A program made the position numbers and the translations under genes. Shown here piece by piece: positions 33,365 through 45,099 of a DNA stretch of 64,000 nucleotides (its first letter is position 1; every line of letters starts with the position of its first letter). Source of the DNA: Rattus norvegicus (taxonomy: Eukaryota; Chordata; Mammalia; Rodentia; Muridae). Location: NCBI RefSeq assembly GCF_036323735.1, contig NC_086024.1, positions 62,706,924-62,770,923 of the forward strand, given 5' to 3'. Below the pieces are notes generated by a model. That model ran no database searches. It was not told where the DNA came from and worked only from the letters and a program-made list of their open reading frames with translations.

Positions 33365-34863
33365 TGGACCACAGTAACTATAGGTATAAATAAATGCCTG
33401 TATATATGTGGATAACAGAAATTTCCTCTCTCCATACTTAAAACCAGATCGATAATTCATTCAACAAGTGTTTACTGAGCATGTGCTATCTACCAACACT
33501 TACTCCCACTCTAGCCTATGACTCATCCAACTGTCAGGGATCTTGTGAGCACAGTGTGGTAAGAATCCATTTAGTTAGTTAGGCACTGTGTCATGGGGAC
33601 ATTCTTTCTAGTAACCAGTTAACTGCACTGGTTTCACTGACAGCCAACCTCACTCCATGCTTATGAACATCCTAGGATCTCCTTTGGTTTCCTTCCTAAT
33701 TCACTTGATTATGACAGCTCCCCTCCTCCGGCTGTCAACCACCAAGGCCTCTGGAGAAATGGGGACAAATCTCTGGGAAGAATGCTTCCAGCTAGGTCCT
33801 AACACCTACTTCTGGATCATATCAGTCCCAGTTGACCCTCACCCCATGCTACACTACCTACTTCTTTTCCAAATTTCCATAATTTATCATGTGACTTTGT
33901 ATACCTGGCTCCCAGATCCCTGTCACTTCAAATTTTCTACTCTAGATCAATCAAGCTCTAGCTGCAGAAATCCTCTCTTCCGTTAGTTTCTGAATTGTAC
34001 AGCCTCGTTTTCCCATCCCCCTTCGTATGCTCTACTTTTAACCACATTTACTGGAACAGAGTCAATGCTCAGGCAGTGTGGGTGCTTGGTCTTTCTCTGC
34101 ATTTTCCTTGGCATCTCATGCTTCAGCTATAACAGAAAATGTAATCAAATGTTGAGTTATGACTTAGCTTTCATCTTTGCTGAACAGATTTGTGAAGACC
34201 AACTGTGAACGTTCTGAGCAGACGTTTTAAGAAGCCATATTAGACACTTGAATAACTTCTGCATGTTCCTATGAACTGGGAGAAGAGAAGGTAGTAATCA
34301 TTCACAAACAGCAAAGGCAAGTGGGTGTCAGAATGTAAGCCATGCTTTATTTCTCATAATTAATTTGAATACAAACATCTCAAAATACATAATACATTCT
34401 TCCACAGAAGACATTAATCACTTTTAATTTTTAAGTGAATTTTAGATTCTCAATCAAAACCTTTCTTTTCATTTCTATTTTGTCTCTTTGTCTAGCCAGA
34501 TGTAGCCATCATCTCAAAAACTATTAAATTAAATACTACAAAACTGCCCCCAAGATTGAGCCCTTCAGTATGAATGGAGAAGGGGCTCGTGAGGCTTCCT
34601 TTTCTGAGGGATGGACTGTTGGCAGTCACTGGCTTCAGGGAGAAAAAGTGTTACTTTCTCCAGTGATATAACCACTGGTAAGTTGCCCTTGCAACTTAAT
34701 ACATAATAACCTTCCTTCTCTTAGGCAAGAAACTCTATTTAAATTTAGTGGATTACCTACACGAAGATCTGAAAGCACAAAGGCCACTTGCTGGAAGAAG
34801 AGGGGTTTCCCTGGGAGATGGGGTAAGCAGTAAGAGAGAATAATAGAGGGTTTAAAAGCCATT
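33365..34863. other. Unique noncoding DNA
   Basis: No repeat family or gene recognised. A 109-codon frame (33657-33986) has no domain and I regard it as chance. Confidence 0.5.
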
Positions 34864-34879
34864 AAAATTGATTACTTGC

Positions 34880-35786
34880 GGCTGCCGCTGCAGAGAGCCC
34901 CTGGGCAGCACCCCACGAGCGAACCTGAGCCTCGGGACCACAGGTAAGACCAAATTTTCTGCTGCAAGAAAGATGCCTGGTGAGCTTGGGACACACGGAA
35001 GCAGAATTTCTCTAGGACCGGGCACGTTCTGTGTTTACCGGAAGTCCCACACCCTCGGATCCCGGCCCGCAGCAGCTCTCTGCTCCCAGACCCGGTGAGA
35101 GAGAGACCCAACCGCCTGGTCAGGTGGGCACTCCTGAGGCTGCAGAGCGGAAGAGACCACCAACACTGCTCACCCCTGCCCACATCCCTGGCCCAAGAGG
35201 AAACTGTATAAGGCCTCTGGGCTCCCGTGGGGGAGGACCCAGGAGCACCAGGACACCTGCCAGAGACACCGCCGGACCCTGAAGGAAACAGACCGGATAA
35301 ACAGTTCTCTGCACCCAAATCCCGTGGGAGGGAGAGCTAAACCTTCAGAGAGGCAGACAAGCCTGGGAAACCAGAAGAGACTGCTCCCTGCACACACATC
35401 TCGGACTCCAGAGGAAAAAGCCAAAGACCATCTGGAACCCTGGTGCACTGAAGCTCCCAGAAGGGGCGGCACAGGTCTTCCTGGTTGCTGCCGCTGCAGA
35501 GAGCCCCTGGGCAGCACCCCACGAGCGAACCTGAGCCTCGGGACCACAGGTAAGACCAAATTTTCTGCTGCAAGAAAGCTGCCTGGTGAACTGAAGACAC
35601 AGGCCCACAGGAACAGCTGAAGACCTGTACAGAGGAAAAACTACACGCCCGAAAGCAGAACACTCTGTCCCCATAACTGACTGAAAGAGAGGAAAACAGG
35701 TCTACAGCACTCCTGACACACAGGCTTATAGGACAGTCTAGCCACTGTCAGAAATAGCAGAACAAAGTAACACTAGAGATAATCTG
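34880..35786 (+). promoter_or_regulatory. L1 no. 1 5' UTR with tandem promoter unit
   Basis: A segment starting 'gctgccgctgcagagagccc' at 34881 recurs at 35487, so the unit length is about 606 bp. The second copy is partial and leads into ORF1. Each copy holds a consensus 5' splice site CAG|GTAAGA (GT at 34944-34945 and 35550-35551). Compared with surrounding DNA it is GC- and CpG-rich, as expected for an L1 promoter region. Antisense frames of 60-150 codons cross it, but none has a known domain. Confidence 0.85.
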
Positions 35787-36858
35787 ATGGCGAGAGGCAA
35801 GCACAGGAACCCAAGCAACAGAAACCAAGACTACATGCCATCATCGGAGCCCAATTCTCCCACCAAAACAAACATGGAATATCCAAACACACCAGAAAAG
35901 CAAGATCTAGTTTCAAAATCATATTTGATCATGATGCTGGAGGACTTCAAGAAAGACATGGACACTTAGGGAAACACAGGAAAACATTAATAAACAAGTA
36001 GAAGCCTACAGAGAGGAATTGCAAAAATCCCTGAAAGAATTCCAGGAAAACACAATCAAACAGTTGAAGGAATTAAAAATGGAAATAGAAGCAATCAAGA
36101 AAGAACACATGGAAACAACCCTGGATATAGAAAACCAAAAGAAGAGACAAGGAGCTGTAGATACAAGCTTCACCAACAGAATACAAGAGATGGAAGAGAG
36201 AATCTCAGGAGCAGAAGATTCCATAGAAATCATTGACTCAACTGTCAAAGATAATGTAAAGCAGAAAAAGCTACTGGTCCAAAACATACAGGAAATCCAG
36301 GACTCAATGAGAAGATCAAACCTAAGGATAATAGGTATAGAAGAGAGTGAAGACTCCCAGCTCAAAGGACCAGTAAATATCTTCAACAAAATCATAGAAG
36401 AAAACTTCCCTAACCTAAAAAAAGAGATACCCATAGACATACAAGAAGCCTACAGAACTCCAAATAGATTGGACCAGAAAAGAAACACCTCCCGTCACAT
36501 AATTGTCAAAACACCAAATGCACAAAATAAAGAAAGAATATTAAAAGCAGTAAGGGAAAAAGGTCAAGTAACATATAAAGGGAGACCTATCAGAATCACA
36601 CCAGACTTCTCGCCAGAAACTATGAAGGCCAGAAGATCCTGGACTGATGTTATACAGACCCTAAGAGAACACAAATGCCAGCCCAGGTTACTGTATCCAG
36701 CAAAACTCTCAATTAACATAGATGGAGAAACCAAGATATTCCATGACAAAACCAAATTTACACAATATCTTTCTACAAATCCACCACTACAAAGGATAAT
36801 AAATGGTAAAGCCCAACATAAGGAGGCAAGCTATACCCTAGAAGAAGCAAGAAACTAA
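35787..36858 (+). pseudogene. L1 no. 1 ORF1, frameshifted
   Basis: ORF1 encodes the trimeric RNA-binding chaperone of the L1 ribonucleoprotein: coiled coil, RRM-like domain, C-terminal domain. The frame opens at ATG 35787 ([13 protein letters not shown]) and runs into TAG at 35967-35969. Compared with the intact copy at 48286 there is a net 5-nt loss just before this point. The frame resumes from about 35970 onward and continues through the RRM ([13 protein letters not shown]) and C-terminal ([16 protein letters not shown]) parts to TAA at 36856-36858. It has one copy of the 66-bp coiled-coil unit where L1 no. 2 has two. A full protein is not made. Confidence 0.93.
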
Positions 36859-36917
36859 TCGTCTTGGCAACAAAACAAAGAGAATGAAAGCACACAAACA
36901 TAACCTCACATCCAAAT

Positions 36918-39900
36918 ATGAATATAACAGGAAGCAATAATCACTATTCCTTAATATCTCTCAATATCAATGGCCTCAACTCCCCAATAAAAAGACATAG
37001 ATTAACAAACTGGATATGCAACGAGGACCCTGCATTCTGCTGCCTACAGGAAACACACCTCAGAGACAAAGACAGACACTACCTCAGAGTGAAAGGCTGG
37101 AAAACAACTTTCCAAGAAAATGGTCAGAAGAAGCAAGCTGGAGTAGCCATTCTAATATCAAATAAAATCAATTTTCAATTAAAAGTCATCAAAAAAGATA
37201 AGGAAGGACACTTCATATTCATCAAAGGAAAAATCAACCACGATGAACTCTCAATCCTAAATATCTATACCCCAAATACAAGGGCACCTACATACGTAAA
37301 AGAAACCTTACTAAAGCTCAAAACACACATTGCACCTCACACAATAATAGTGGGAGATTTCAACACCCCACTCTCATCAATGGACAGATCATGGAAACAG
37401 AAATTAAACAGTGATGTCGACAGACTAAGAGAAGTCATGAGCCAAATGGACTTAACGGATATTTATAGAACATTCTATCCTAAAGCAAAAGGATATACCT
37501 TCTTCTCAGCTCCTCATGGTACTTTCTCCAAAATTGACCATATAATTGGTCAAAAAACGGGCCTCAACAGGTACAGAAAGATAGAAATAATCCCATGCGT
37601 GCTATCGGACCACCACGGCCTAAAACTGGTCTTCAATAACAATAAGGGAAGAATGCCCACATATACGTGGAAATTGAACAATGCTCTACTCAATGATAAC
37701 CTGGTCAAGGAAGAAATAAAGAAAGAAATTAAAAACTTTTTAGAATTTAATGAAAATGAAGGTACAACATACCCAAACTTATGGGACACAATGAAAGCTG
37801 TGCTAAGAGGAAAACTCATAGCGCTGAGTGCCTGCAGAAAGAAACAGGAAAGAGCATATGTCAGCAGCTTGACAGCACACCTAAAAGCTCTAGAACAAAA
37901 AGAAGCAAATACACCCAGGAGGAGTAGAAGGCAGGAAATAATCAAACTCAGAGCTGAAATCAACCAAGTAGAAACAAAAAGGACCATAGAAAGAATCAAC
38001 AGAACCAAAAGTTGGTTCTTTGAGAAAATCAACAAGATAGATAAACCCTTAGCCAGACTAACGAGAGGACACAGAGAGTGCGTCCAAATTAACAAAATCA
38101 GCAATGAAAAGGGAGACATAACTACAGATTCGGAGGAAATTCAAAAAAATCATCAGATCTTACTATAAAAACCTATATTCAACAAAATTTGAAAATCTTC
38201 AGGAAATGGACAATTTCCTAGACAGATACCAGGTATCGAAGTTAAATCAGGAACAGATAAACCAGTTAAACAACCCCATAACTCCTAAGGAAATAGAAGC
38301 AGTCATTAAAGGTCTCCCAACCAAAAAGAGCCCAGGTCCAGACGGGTTTAGTGCAGAATTCTATCAAACCTTCATAGAAGACCTCATACCAATATTATCC
38401 AAACTATTCCACAAAATTGAAATAGATGGAGCCCTACCGAATTCCTTCTACGAAGCCACAATTACTCTTATACCTAAACCACACAAAGACACAACAAAGA
38501 AAGAGAACTTCAGACCAATTTCCCTGATGAATATCGACGCAAAAATACTCAATAAAATTCTGGCAAACCGAATTCAAGAGCACATCAAAACAATCATCCA
38601 CCATGATCAAGTAGGCTTCATCCCAGGCATGCAGGGATGGTTTAATATACGGAAAACCATCAACGTGATCCATTATATAAACAAACTGAAAGAACAGAAC
38701 CACATGATCATTTCATTAGATGCTGAGAAAGCATTTGACAAAATTCAACACCCCTTCATGATAAAAGTCCTGGAAAGAATAGGAATTCAAGGCCCATACC
38801 TAAACATAGTAAAAGCCATATACAGCAAACCAGTTGCTAACATTAAACTAAATGGAGAGAAACTTGAAGCAATCCCACTAAAATCAGGGACTAGACAAGG
38901 CTGCCCACTCTCTCCCTACTTATTCAATATAGTTCTTGAAGTTCTAGCCAGAGCAATCAGACAACAAAAGGAGATCAAAGGGATAGAGATCGGAAAAGAA
39001 GAGGTCAAAATATCACTATTTGCAGATGACATGATAGTATATTTAAGTGATCCCAAAAGTTCCACCAGAGAACTACTAAAGCTGATAAACAACTTCAGCA
39101 AAGTGGCTGGGTATAAAATTAACTCAAATAAATCAGTTGCCTTCCTCTATACAAAAGAGAAACAAGCCGAGAAAGAAATTAGGGAAACGACACCCTTCAT
39201 AATAGACCCAAATAATATAAAGTACCTCGGTGTGACTTTAACCAAGCAAGTAAAAGATCTGTACAATAAGAACTTCAAGACACTGAGGAAAGAAATTGAA
39301 GAAGACCTCAGAAGATGGAAAGATCTCCCATGCTCATGGATTGGCAGGATTAATATAGTAAAAATGGCCATTTTACCAAAAGCAATCTACAGATTCAATG
39401 CAATCCCCATCAAAATACCAATCCAATTCTTCAAAGAGTTAGACAGAACAATTTGCAAAGTCATCTGGAATAACAAAAAACCCAGGATAGCTAAAGCTAT
39501 CCTCAACAATAAAAGGACTTCAGGGGGAATCACTATCCCTGAACTCAAGCAGTATTACAGAGCAATAGTGATAAAAACTGCATGGTATTGGTACAGAGAC
39601 AGACAGATAGACCAATGGAATAGAATTGAAGACCCAGAAATGAACGCACACACCTATGGTCACTTGATTTTTGACAAAGGAGCCAAAACCATCCAATGGA
39701 AAAAAGATAGCATTTTCAGCAAATGGTGCTGGTTCAACTGGAGGGCAACATGTAGAAGAATGCAGATCGATCCATGCTTATCACCCTGTACAAAGCTTAA
39801 GTCCAAGTGGATCAAGGACCTCCACATCAAACCAGACACACTCAAACTAATAGAAGAAAAACTAGGGAAGCATCTGGAACACATGGGCACTGGAAAAAAT

Positions 39901-40746
39901 TTCCTGAACAAAACACCAATGGCTTATGCTCTAAGATCAAGAATCGACAAATGGGATCTCATAAAACTGCAAAGCTTCTGTAAGGCAAAGGACACTGTGG
40001 TTAGGACAAAACGGCAACCAACAGATTGGGAAAAGATCTTTACCAATCCTACAACAGATAGAGGCCTTATATCCAAAATATACAAAGAACTCAAGAAGTT
40101 AGACCGCAGGGAAACAAATAACCCTATTAAAAAATGGGGTTCAGAGCTAAACAAAGAATTCACAGCTGAGGAATGTCGAATGGCTGAGAAACACCTAAAG
40201 AAATGTTCAACATCTTTAGTCATAAGGGAAATGCAAATCAAAACAACCCTGAGATTTCACCTCACACCAGTGCGATTGGCTAAGATCAAAAACTCAGGTG
40301 ACAGCAGATGCTGGCGAGGATGTGGAGAAAGAGGAACACTCCTCCATTGTTGGTGGGGTTGCAGACTGGTAAAAACCATTCTGGAAATCAGTCTGGAGGT
40401 TCCTCAGAAAATTGGACATTGAACTGCCTGAGGATCCAGCTATACCTCTCTTGGGCATATACCCAAAAGATGCCTCAACATATAAAAGAGACACGTGCTC
40501 CACTATGTTCATCGCAGCCTTATTTATAATAGCCAGAAAATGGAAAGAACCCAGATGCCCTTCAACAGAGGAATGGATACAGAAAAGTGGTACATCTACA
40601 CAGTGGAATATTACTCAGCTATCAAAAACAACGAGTTTATGAAATTCGTAGGCAAATGGTTGGAACTGGAAAATATCATCCTGAGTGAGCTAACCCAATC
40701 ACAGAAAGACATACATGGTATGCATTCATTGATAAGTGGCTATTAG
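36918..40746 (+). pseudogene. L1 no. 1 ORF2 (endonuclease / reverse transcriptase), frameshifted
   Basis: Starts at ATG 36918 (MNITGSNN), 59 nt after ORF1. The APE-type endonuclease domain shows NINGLN (residues 16-21), CLQETH (E45), GDFNTP and SDHHG. The reverse transcriptase shows the [26 protein letters not shown] and FADD motifs, the last being the catalytic YADD-type box. A C-terminal cysteine motif [13 protein letters not shown] follows. Three lesions are seen against L1 no. 2: one extra A in a 7-A run (38143-38149), giving a stop at 38168; one extra base near 40371-40375; one missing base near 40586. The normal stop is TAG at 40744-40746. No nonsense substitutions were seen, so damage is limited to indels. 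Confidence 0.93.
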
Positions 40747-41461
40747 CCCAAAGGCTTGAATTACCCTAGATCCCTAGAACAAACGAAACTCAAGATGGAT
40801 GGTCAAAATGTGAATGCTTCACTCCTTCTTTAAATGAGAAAAAAGAATACCCTTGGCAGGGAAGGGAGAGGCAAAGATTAAAACAGAGACTGAAGGAACA
40901 CCCATTCAGAGCCTGCCCCACATGTGGCCCATACATATACAGCCACCCAATTAGACAAGATGGATGAAGCAAAGAAGTGCAGACCGACAGGAGCCGGATG
41001 TAGATCGCTCCTGAGAGACACAGCCAGAATACAGCAAATACAGAGGCGAATGCCAGCAGCAAACCACTGAACTGAGAATAGGTCCCCTATTGAAGGAATC
41101 AGAGAAAGAACTGGAAAAGCTTGAAGGGGCTTGAGACCCCAAAAGTACAACAATGCCAAGCAACCAGAGCTTCCAGAGACTAAGCCTCTACCTAAAGACT
41201 ATACATGGACTGACCCTGGACTCTGACCCCATAGGTAGCAATGAATATCCTAGTAAGAGCACCAGTGTAAGGGGAAGCCCTGGGTCCTGCTAAGACTGAA
41301 CCCCCAGTGAACTAGTCTATGGGGGGAGGGCGGCAATGGGGGGAGGGTTGGGAGGGGAACACCCATAAGGAAGGGGAGGGGGGAGGGGGATGTTTGCCTG
41401 GAAACCGGGAAAGGGAATAACACTCGAAATGTATATAAGAAATACTCAAGTTAATAAAAAA
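40747..41461 (+). other. L1 no. 1 3' UTR
   Basis: Contains 'cccattcagagcctgcccca' (about 40901), a G-rich polypurine tract (41316-41400) able to form G-quadruplexes, and 'gggaataacactcgaaatgt', with a short A-run at 41456-41465. A minus-strand 70-codon frame (40951-41163) recurs at the same place in other copies. Confidence 0.9.
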
Positions 41462-41477
41462 AAAATTGATTACTTGC

Positions 41478-41835
41478 ATGTATGAAATTATCAAAGAATA
41501 ATAAATACTCTGACAGTCTGCAGGTAGAGTTATGTATTTATGAGGTTGGGATTCAGTTCTTTGTTCCCACCCCACTCCTCCCCAGAATTCTCTGAATCAG
41601 AACAACTGGTTCTCTCCGTCATTTGCAGTAATTGATACTTTATGTCATGTTATGTCTGTCAAGGATGTAAACTATCCTCACTAGCGTCCAGTGAGAAATG
41701 GAGAAATTTAAATATCCATGTTATGGTTTGCATGTTGGGTCCCTAAGACTATATAAATGGATCATTCAAAGACAAAACCAATTAACAGAATTTAAACTAC
41801 AAAACCGTCTCCTTCTACCGAACATTGGTCCCATA
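41478..41835. other. Unique noncoding DNA
   Basis: Sequence after the 3' target duplication of L1 no. 1. No repeat or gene recognised. Confidence 0.45.
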
Positions 41836-41837
41836 TG

Positions 41838-41985
41838 CCTTTCATTCAAGGCAGAGGCAGGCAGCTCTCTGGTGAGTTAGAGGCCAACTTGGTCTACAGA
41901 GCAAATTCCAAGACAGCCAAGGCTACCCAGAGAGACTCTATCCTGAAAAACCAGCAAACAACAACAAAACCCTGTTTCCTCCTAC
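41838..41985 (+). repeat. B1 SINE (5'-truncated)
   Basis: Sense B1 body: 'aaggcagaggcaggcagctc', 'gtgagttagaggccaacttg', 'gtctacagagcaaattccaa' and 'gagagactctatcctgaaaa', with an A-rich tail. Confidence 0.85.
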
Positions 41986-42185
41986 TTCACAAGTAAAAGA
42001 CTGAAAAGTACCATGTGTAATCCCCTAACTAATCGTATCTGAGAAAAACACTAATGCAACCCAGAGCATGGACCTTAAATTCTGTCCCGTTTTTTAAATA
42101 GGGAGAAATAAGACTCTCGGAGTTTTATGAGTTGACCAAGTTTCTAGAGAAATACAAACCATTACACAACCCAAGTCACAAACTG

Positions 42186-42300
42186 GCAGGCCTGCTGGCA
42201 GATTCCTGCATTGCCATCATTGGAGGGTCAGAGGCAAGAGGATTCTGAGTTTGAGGCAAGCCTGGGCTATGCAGAGTTTGTCTCAGACAAATGACAAGAG
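42186..42300 (+). repeat. Old B1-like fragment
   Basis: 'tcagaggcaagaggattctg', 'agtttgaggcaagcctgggc' and 'tatgcagagtttgtctcaga' follow B1 order. It is diverged and shortened. Confidence 0.6.
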
Positions 42301-43556
42301 TCCAAAGGACACCATGTTTAAACTCTGCGTTTCATTTGTACAGACAATGTGAACACAGCGACATCGTTATATTTTATTTTTAGAAAGCCTGATACTGCAT
42401 CTTTTTCGTGTATTTGCCAAAATCAGAATATATTTTCTGGATCATGCTTCCTCTCCGGTGTTAGTGGAGTTGAATTTGCTCTCTAACAATTCATGGCATT
42501 CATTTCTATAGGGGGAAAAAAGCGATATGAAGTGAGCTACTTATCGAGGTCAATCACTTAACTTCTTGTACTATTTTGAGATAACTAGGCTAATAATGAC
42601 TTTTTAAAGTGTGTCCTTTATGAGCTTCCCTGTCCTTTTGTAGGAATAGTGTTGGTGATGCAGTAATGACATTTGAAGAATTTGATCAAAGGCAGATAAA
42701 TGCCAAGAATTCAAGCATTATCTGATATTTACCTTACAGTAATAGGCTACATTGTTTTAGGAATTGTAGTGCTTGGAAATATACACCATAGTAATAAAGG
42801 GTCTCACATATGCATGACTGATATGAAATATATTTACAAAATCTCTTCAAACCAGTTTCCAGACCTTGGCTAGCCTTCGGCTCAACTCTTTTCCAGTGTA
42901 TATCTTCAGACATATTAAGTTAAAAATCTAGCTTCTGAATTTCTTAACAGCTGAGTAAAATATAATACAGAAACACACAAAAGTATCTAATAACAATATT
43001 ACTACCATACTGACAGCATTTTTTTAAAGGCATATTTTCCTCTTTTCTCATAACAATCATATAAAATGCAGACCTGGAAATTAAGTACAGCAGTGATTAG
43101 CCAGTTCACAGTCAACATTTTCACATGTGAATAAATATATAGTTGTTGGTGGTGTGTATTTATCCTGCATACCATCTAAGAATAGAAATGTAAACACATA
43201 TATGACTTCAGAGTAGTAAAAAGGGCCAAGTCAGGTCCAAATTCACATCAGAACTCTGCTAACCTGGCTAAGTTTGACCTCAAACGCACTAGAAAAAGTT
43301 TCTAGAAGGATTAAATATATAAATAAATATTTTTTTTAGAAAAAATGAAAAAAAACGTGAAAAAGTTTTAATGGGTAGAAAAGTGACATTTTTGCACTGT
43401 TGAGTTTGTTGTTTGATTATATTACTAGTAAAGGTGGCTATGCATGTATATTATAATGGGAATTTCTGGCTTTTTAAATGACGTATTTACTCATTACTCA
43501 TTACATTTCCTGTTTGTGTTATACTACGGAAATAATATTAAACAACGGTGAATTAG
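42301..43556. other. Unique AT-rich noncoding DNA
   Basis: About 1.25 kb with no SINE, L1 or exon recognised. A-runs occur near 43328-43360. Confidence 0.5.
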
Positions 43557-43564
43557 AAAATGTT

Positions 43565-44100
43565 TGTTTTGTTTTTTGAGACAGGAACTTTCTATGTTGT
43601 CTTGGCTGTCCAGGAACTATGTAAATCAGGCAGACCTTGAACTCACAGAGATCTCCCTGTCTCTGCCTCTGCCTCTGCCTCTGCCCCTCTGCCCCTCTGC
43701 CCCTCTGCCCCTCTGCCCCTCTGCCCCTCTGCCCCTCTGCCTCTGCTCCTCTGCCCCTCTGTCCCTCTGTCCCTCTGCCCCTCTGTCCCTCTGCCCCTCT
43801 GCCTTTGCTCCTCTGCCCCTCTGCCCCTCTGCCCCTCTGCCCCTCTGCCCCTCTGCCCCTCTGCCCCTCTGCCCCTCTGCCCCTCTGCCTCTGCCCCTCT
43901 GCCCCTCTGCCCCTCTGCCCCTCTGTCCCTCTGCCCCTCTGCCCCTCTGCCCCTCTGCCTCTGCCCCTCTGCCCCTCTGCCCCTCTGCCCCTCTGCCCCT
44001 CTGCCCCTCTGCCCCTCTGCCCCTCTGCCCCTCTGTCCCTCTGCCCCTCTGCCCCTCTGCCTCTGCCAGGATTAAAGGCAAGGACCACCATGCCCAGCAA
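43565..44100 (-). repeat. B1 SINE, minus strand, split by an internal minisatellite
   Basis: Left B1 part: 'tttttgagacaggaactttc', 'gtcttggctgtccaggaact' and 'ccttgaactcacagagatct' (to about 43654). Right part: 'caggattaaaggcaaggacc' and 'accatgcccagcaaaa' (44067-44100). Normal B1 has only a short 'ctgcctctgcctcc' stretch between these. Here it is replaced by about 410 bp of tandem repeats. Flanked by 8-bp repeats 'aaaatgtt' (43557-43564 and 44101-44108), so the expansion took place after insertion of one B1. Confidence 0.92.
43655..44067. repeat. (CCCCTCTG)n minisatellite inside B1
   Basis: About 50 tandem 8-bp units, mostly CCCCTCTG, with GTCCCTCT variants and 6-bp CCTCTG units at both ends and in between. 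Because 8 is not a multiple of 3, every frame stays open. This creates 150-230-codon pseudo-frames on both strands (Cys-Pro-Ser-Ala-Pro-Leu-type and Arg-Gly-Ala-Glu-Gly-Gln-type repeats). The 6-bp units match the B1 consensus and are likely the seed. Confidence 0.95.
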
Positions 44101-44108
44101 AAAATGTT

Positions 44109-44251
44109 CTTATTTCAGCTCACAATCTATCTTAAAAGCAGTAAAGACAACTGGGGCCATCAGCAATGTATTTGGCCCAGGAACTGTGGTGGTTCAAGAA
44201 GCTTAGACAAGGTGAGAGCTTTAAAGAGGGAGAGTGAAGCAGCAGCCACCT
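44109..44251. other. Short unique segment
   Basis: Unique DNA between the B1 and the next L1 insertion. Nothing recognised. Confidence 0.4.
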
Positions 44252-44264
44252 GAAGCTAATAAAT

Positions 44265-44744
44265 GCTCAGTCAGAGCCTGACAAATACAGAAGCCAATGC
44301 TCATAGCCAACCATTGGACTGAGCACAGGGTCCCCAATGGAGGAATTAGAGAAAGGACTGAAGGAGCTGAAGGGGTTTGCAACCCCTTAGGAACAACAAT
44401 ATCAGACCCCCTTTCCTCCCCAGAGCTCCCAGGGGCTAAACCACAAACCAAAGAGTACACATAGGGTGACCCAAGGCTCCAGCCGAATATGTAGCAGAGG
44501 ATAGATGGCCTTGTCGGGCATCAACGGGAGGAGAAGTCCTTGGTCTTCTGAAGGCTTGATGCCCCAGTGTAGGGGAATGCCAGGCGGGTAGGCAGAAGGG
44601 AGCTGGCGGTGGGGGGGGGGGCACCCTCCTAGAAACAAGGGGAAGAGGGATAGGATAGAGGGTTTCTGGAGGGGAAACCAGGAAAGGGGATAACATTTGA
44701 AATGTAAATAAATAAAATACCCAATTTAAAAAAAAAAAAAAAAA
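44265..44744 (+). mobile_element. 5'-truncated L1 3' UTR insertion
   Basis: Reads 'tcagtcagagcctgacaaat', 'aatgctcatagccaaccatt', 'gaggaattagagaaaggact', a G-run tract (44607-44622) and 'gggataacatttgaaatgta', then an A-run (44727-44744). Flanked by 13-bp repeats with one mismatch, 'gaagctaataaat' (44252-44264) and 'gaagctaacaaat' (44745-44757). Confidence 0.9.
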
Positions 44745-44832
44745 GAAGCTAACAAATACCAGCTGGGGACAATTCTAGAGGCTGATCCTTTTCAGCTACA
44801 TGAAAGTTGCTAAAGAACACAGCATGAAAGTG

Positions 44833-44988
44833 GGCTATGGTGACACATGCCTTCAATCCCAGCACTAGGAGTTCCAGGCCACCCTGGTCTACAAAGTGAG
44901 TTCCAGGAAGTCAAGGCTACACAAAGAAACCCCGTGTTGAAAACCTCAACAAACAAAACAAACAAAAACAAACAAAACCAAACCTCAA
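44833..44988 (+). repeat. B1 SINE, internally deleted
   Basis: 'gacacatgccttcaatccca', 'gcactaggagttccaggcca', 'ccctggtctacaaagtgagt' and 'tcaaggctacacaaagaaac', then an AAAC-rich tail (44950-44985). The middle of the left monomer is missing. Confidence 0.85.
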
Positions 44989-45099
44989 CATGAGTCAAAC
45001 AATGTAGTTAGATATTTGAAGCAACCTGAAAAGAAGAAAAAGTGGGTGCCTCGTGAGCCAGTGAAAGGGGTTTTAAACCATCCTTAACTATGACCCTCT

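Larger units (their letters stand above)
34880..41461 (+). mobile_element. Full-length rat-type L1 retrotransposon (L1 no. 1)
   Basis: About 6.6 kb: 5' UTR (34880-35786), ORF1 (35787-36858, broken), ORF2 (36918-40746, frameshifted), 3' UTR with G-rich tract and short A-tail (40747-41461). Flanked by a perfect 16-bp target-site duplication 'aaaattgattacttgc' (34864-34879 and 41462-41477). The insertion point fits the L1 endonuclease preference, reading TTTT/AA on the bottom strand. The 5' UTR holds one complete promoter unit plus a partial one. Lesions in both ORFs mean it cannot retrotranspose autonomously. Confidence 0.97.

Noticed and set aside
34872..35663. Antisense frames of 100-150 codons in the L1 5' UTR
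   Set aside because: GC-rich DNA with few stops. Overlapping frames on both strands lack known domains and differ between the promoter units.
37550..38119. 189-codon minus-strand frame, repeated at 50120-50689
   Set aside because: It is the shadow of L1 ORF2 on the opposite strand and recurs only because both L1s are similar. There is no independent evidence of coding.
43655..44067. Possible CRISPR-like array
   Set aside because: The 8-bp units are contiguous without spacers and lie in a eukaryotic SINE, so this is a plain minisatellite.
43564..44253. Long repetitive-protein frames of 150-229 codons on both strands
   Set aside because: They are translations of the 8-bp minisatellite inside a B1. 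An 8-bp unit without stops leaves all frames open, and there is no gene structure.
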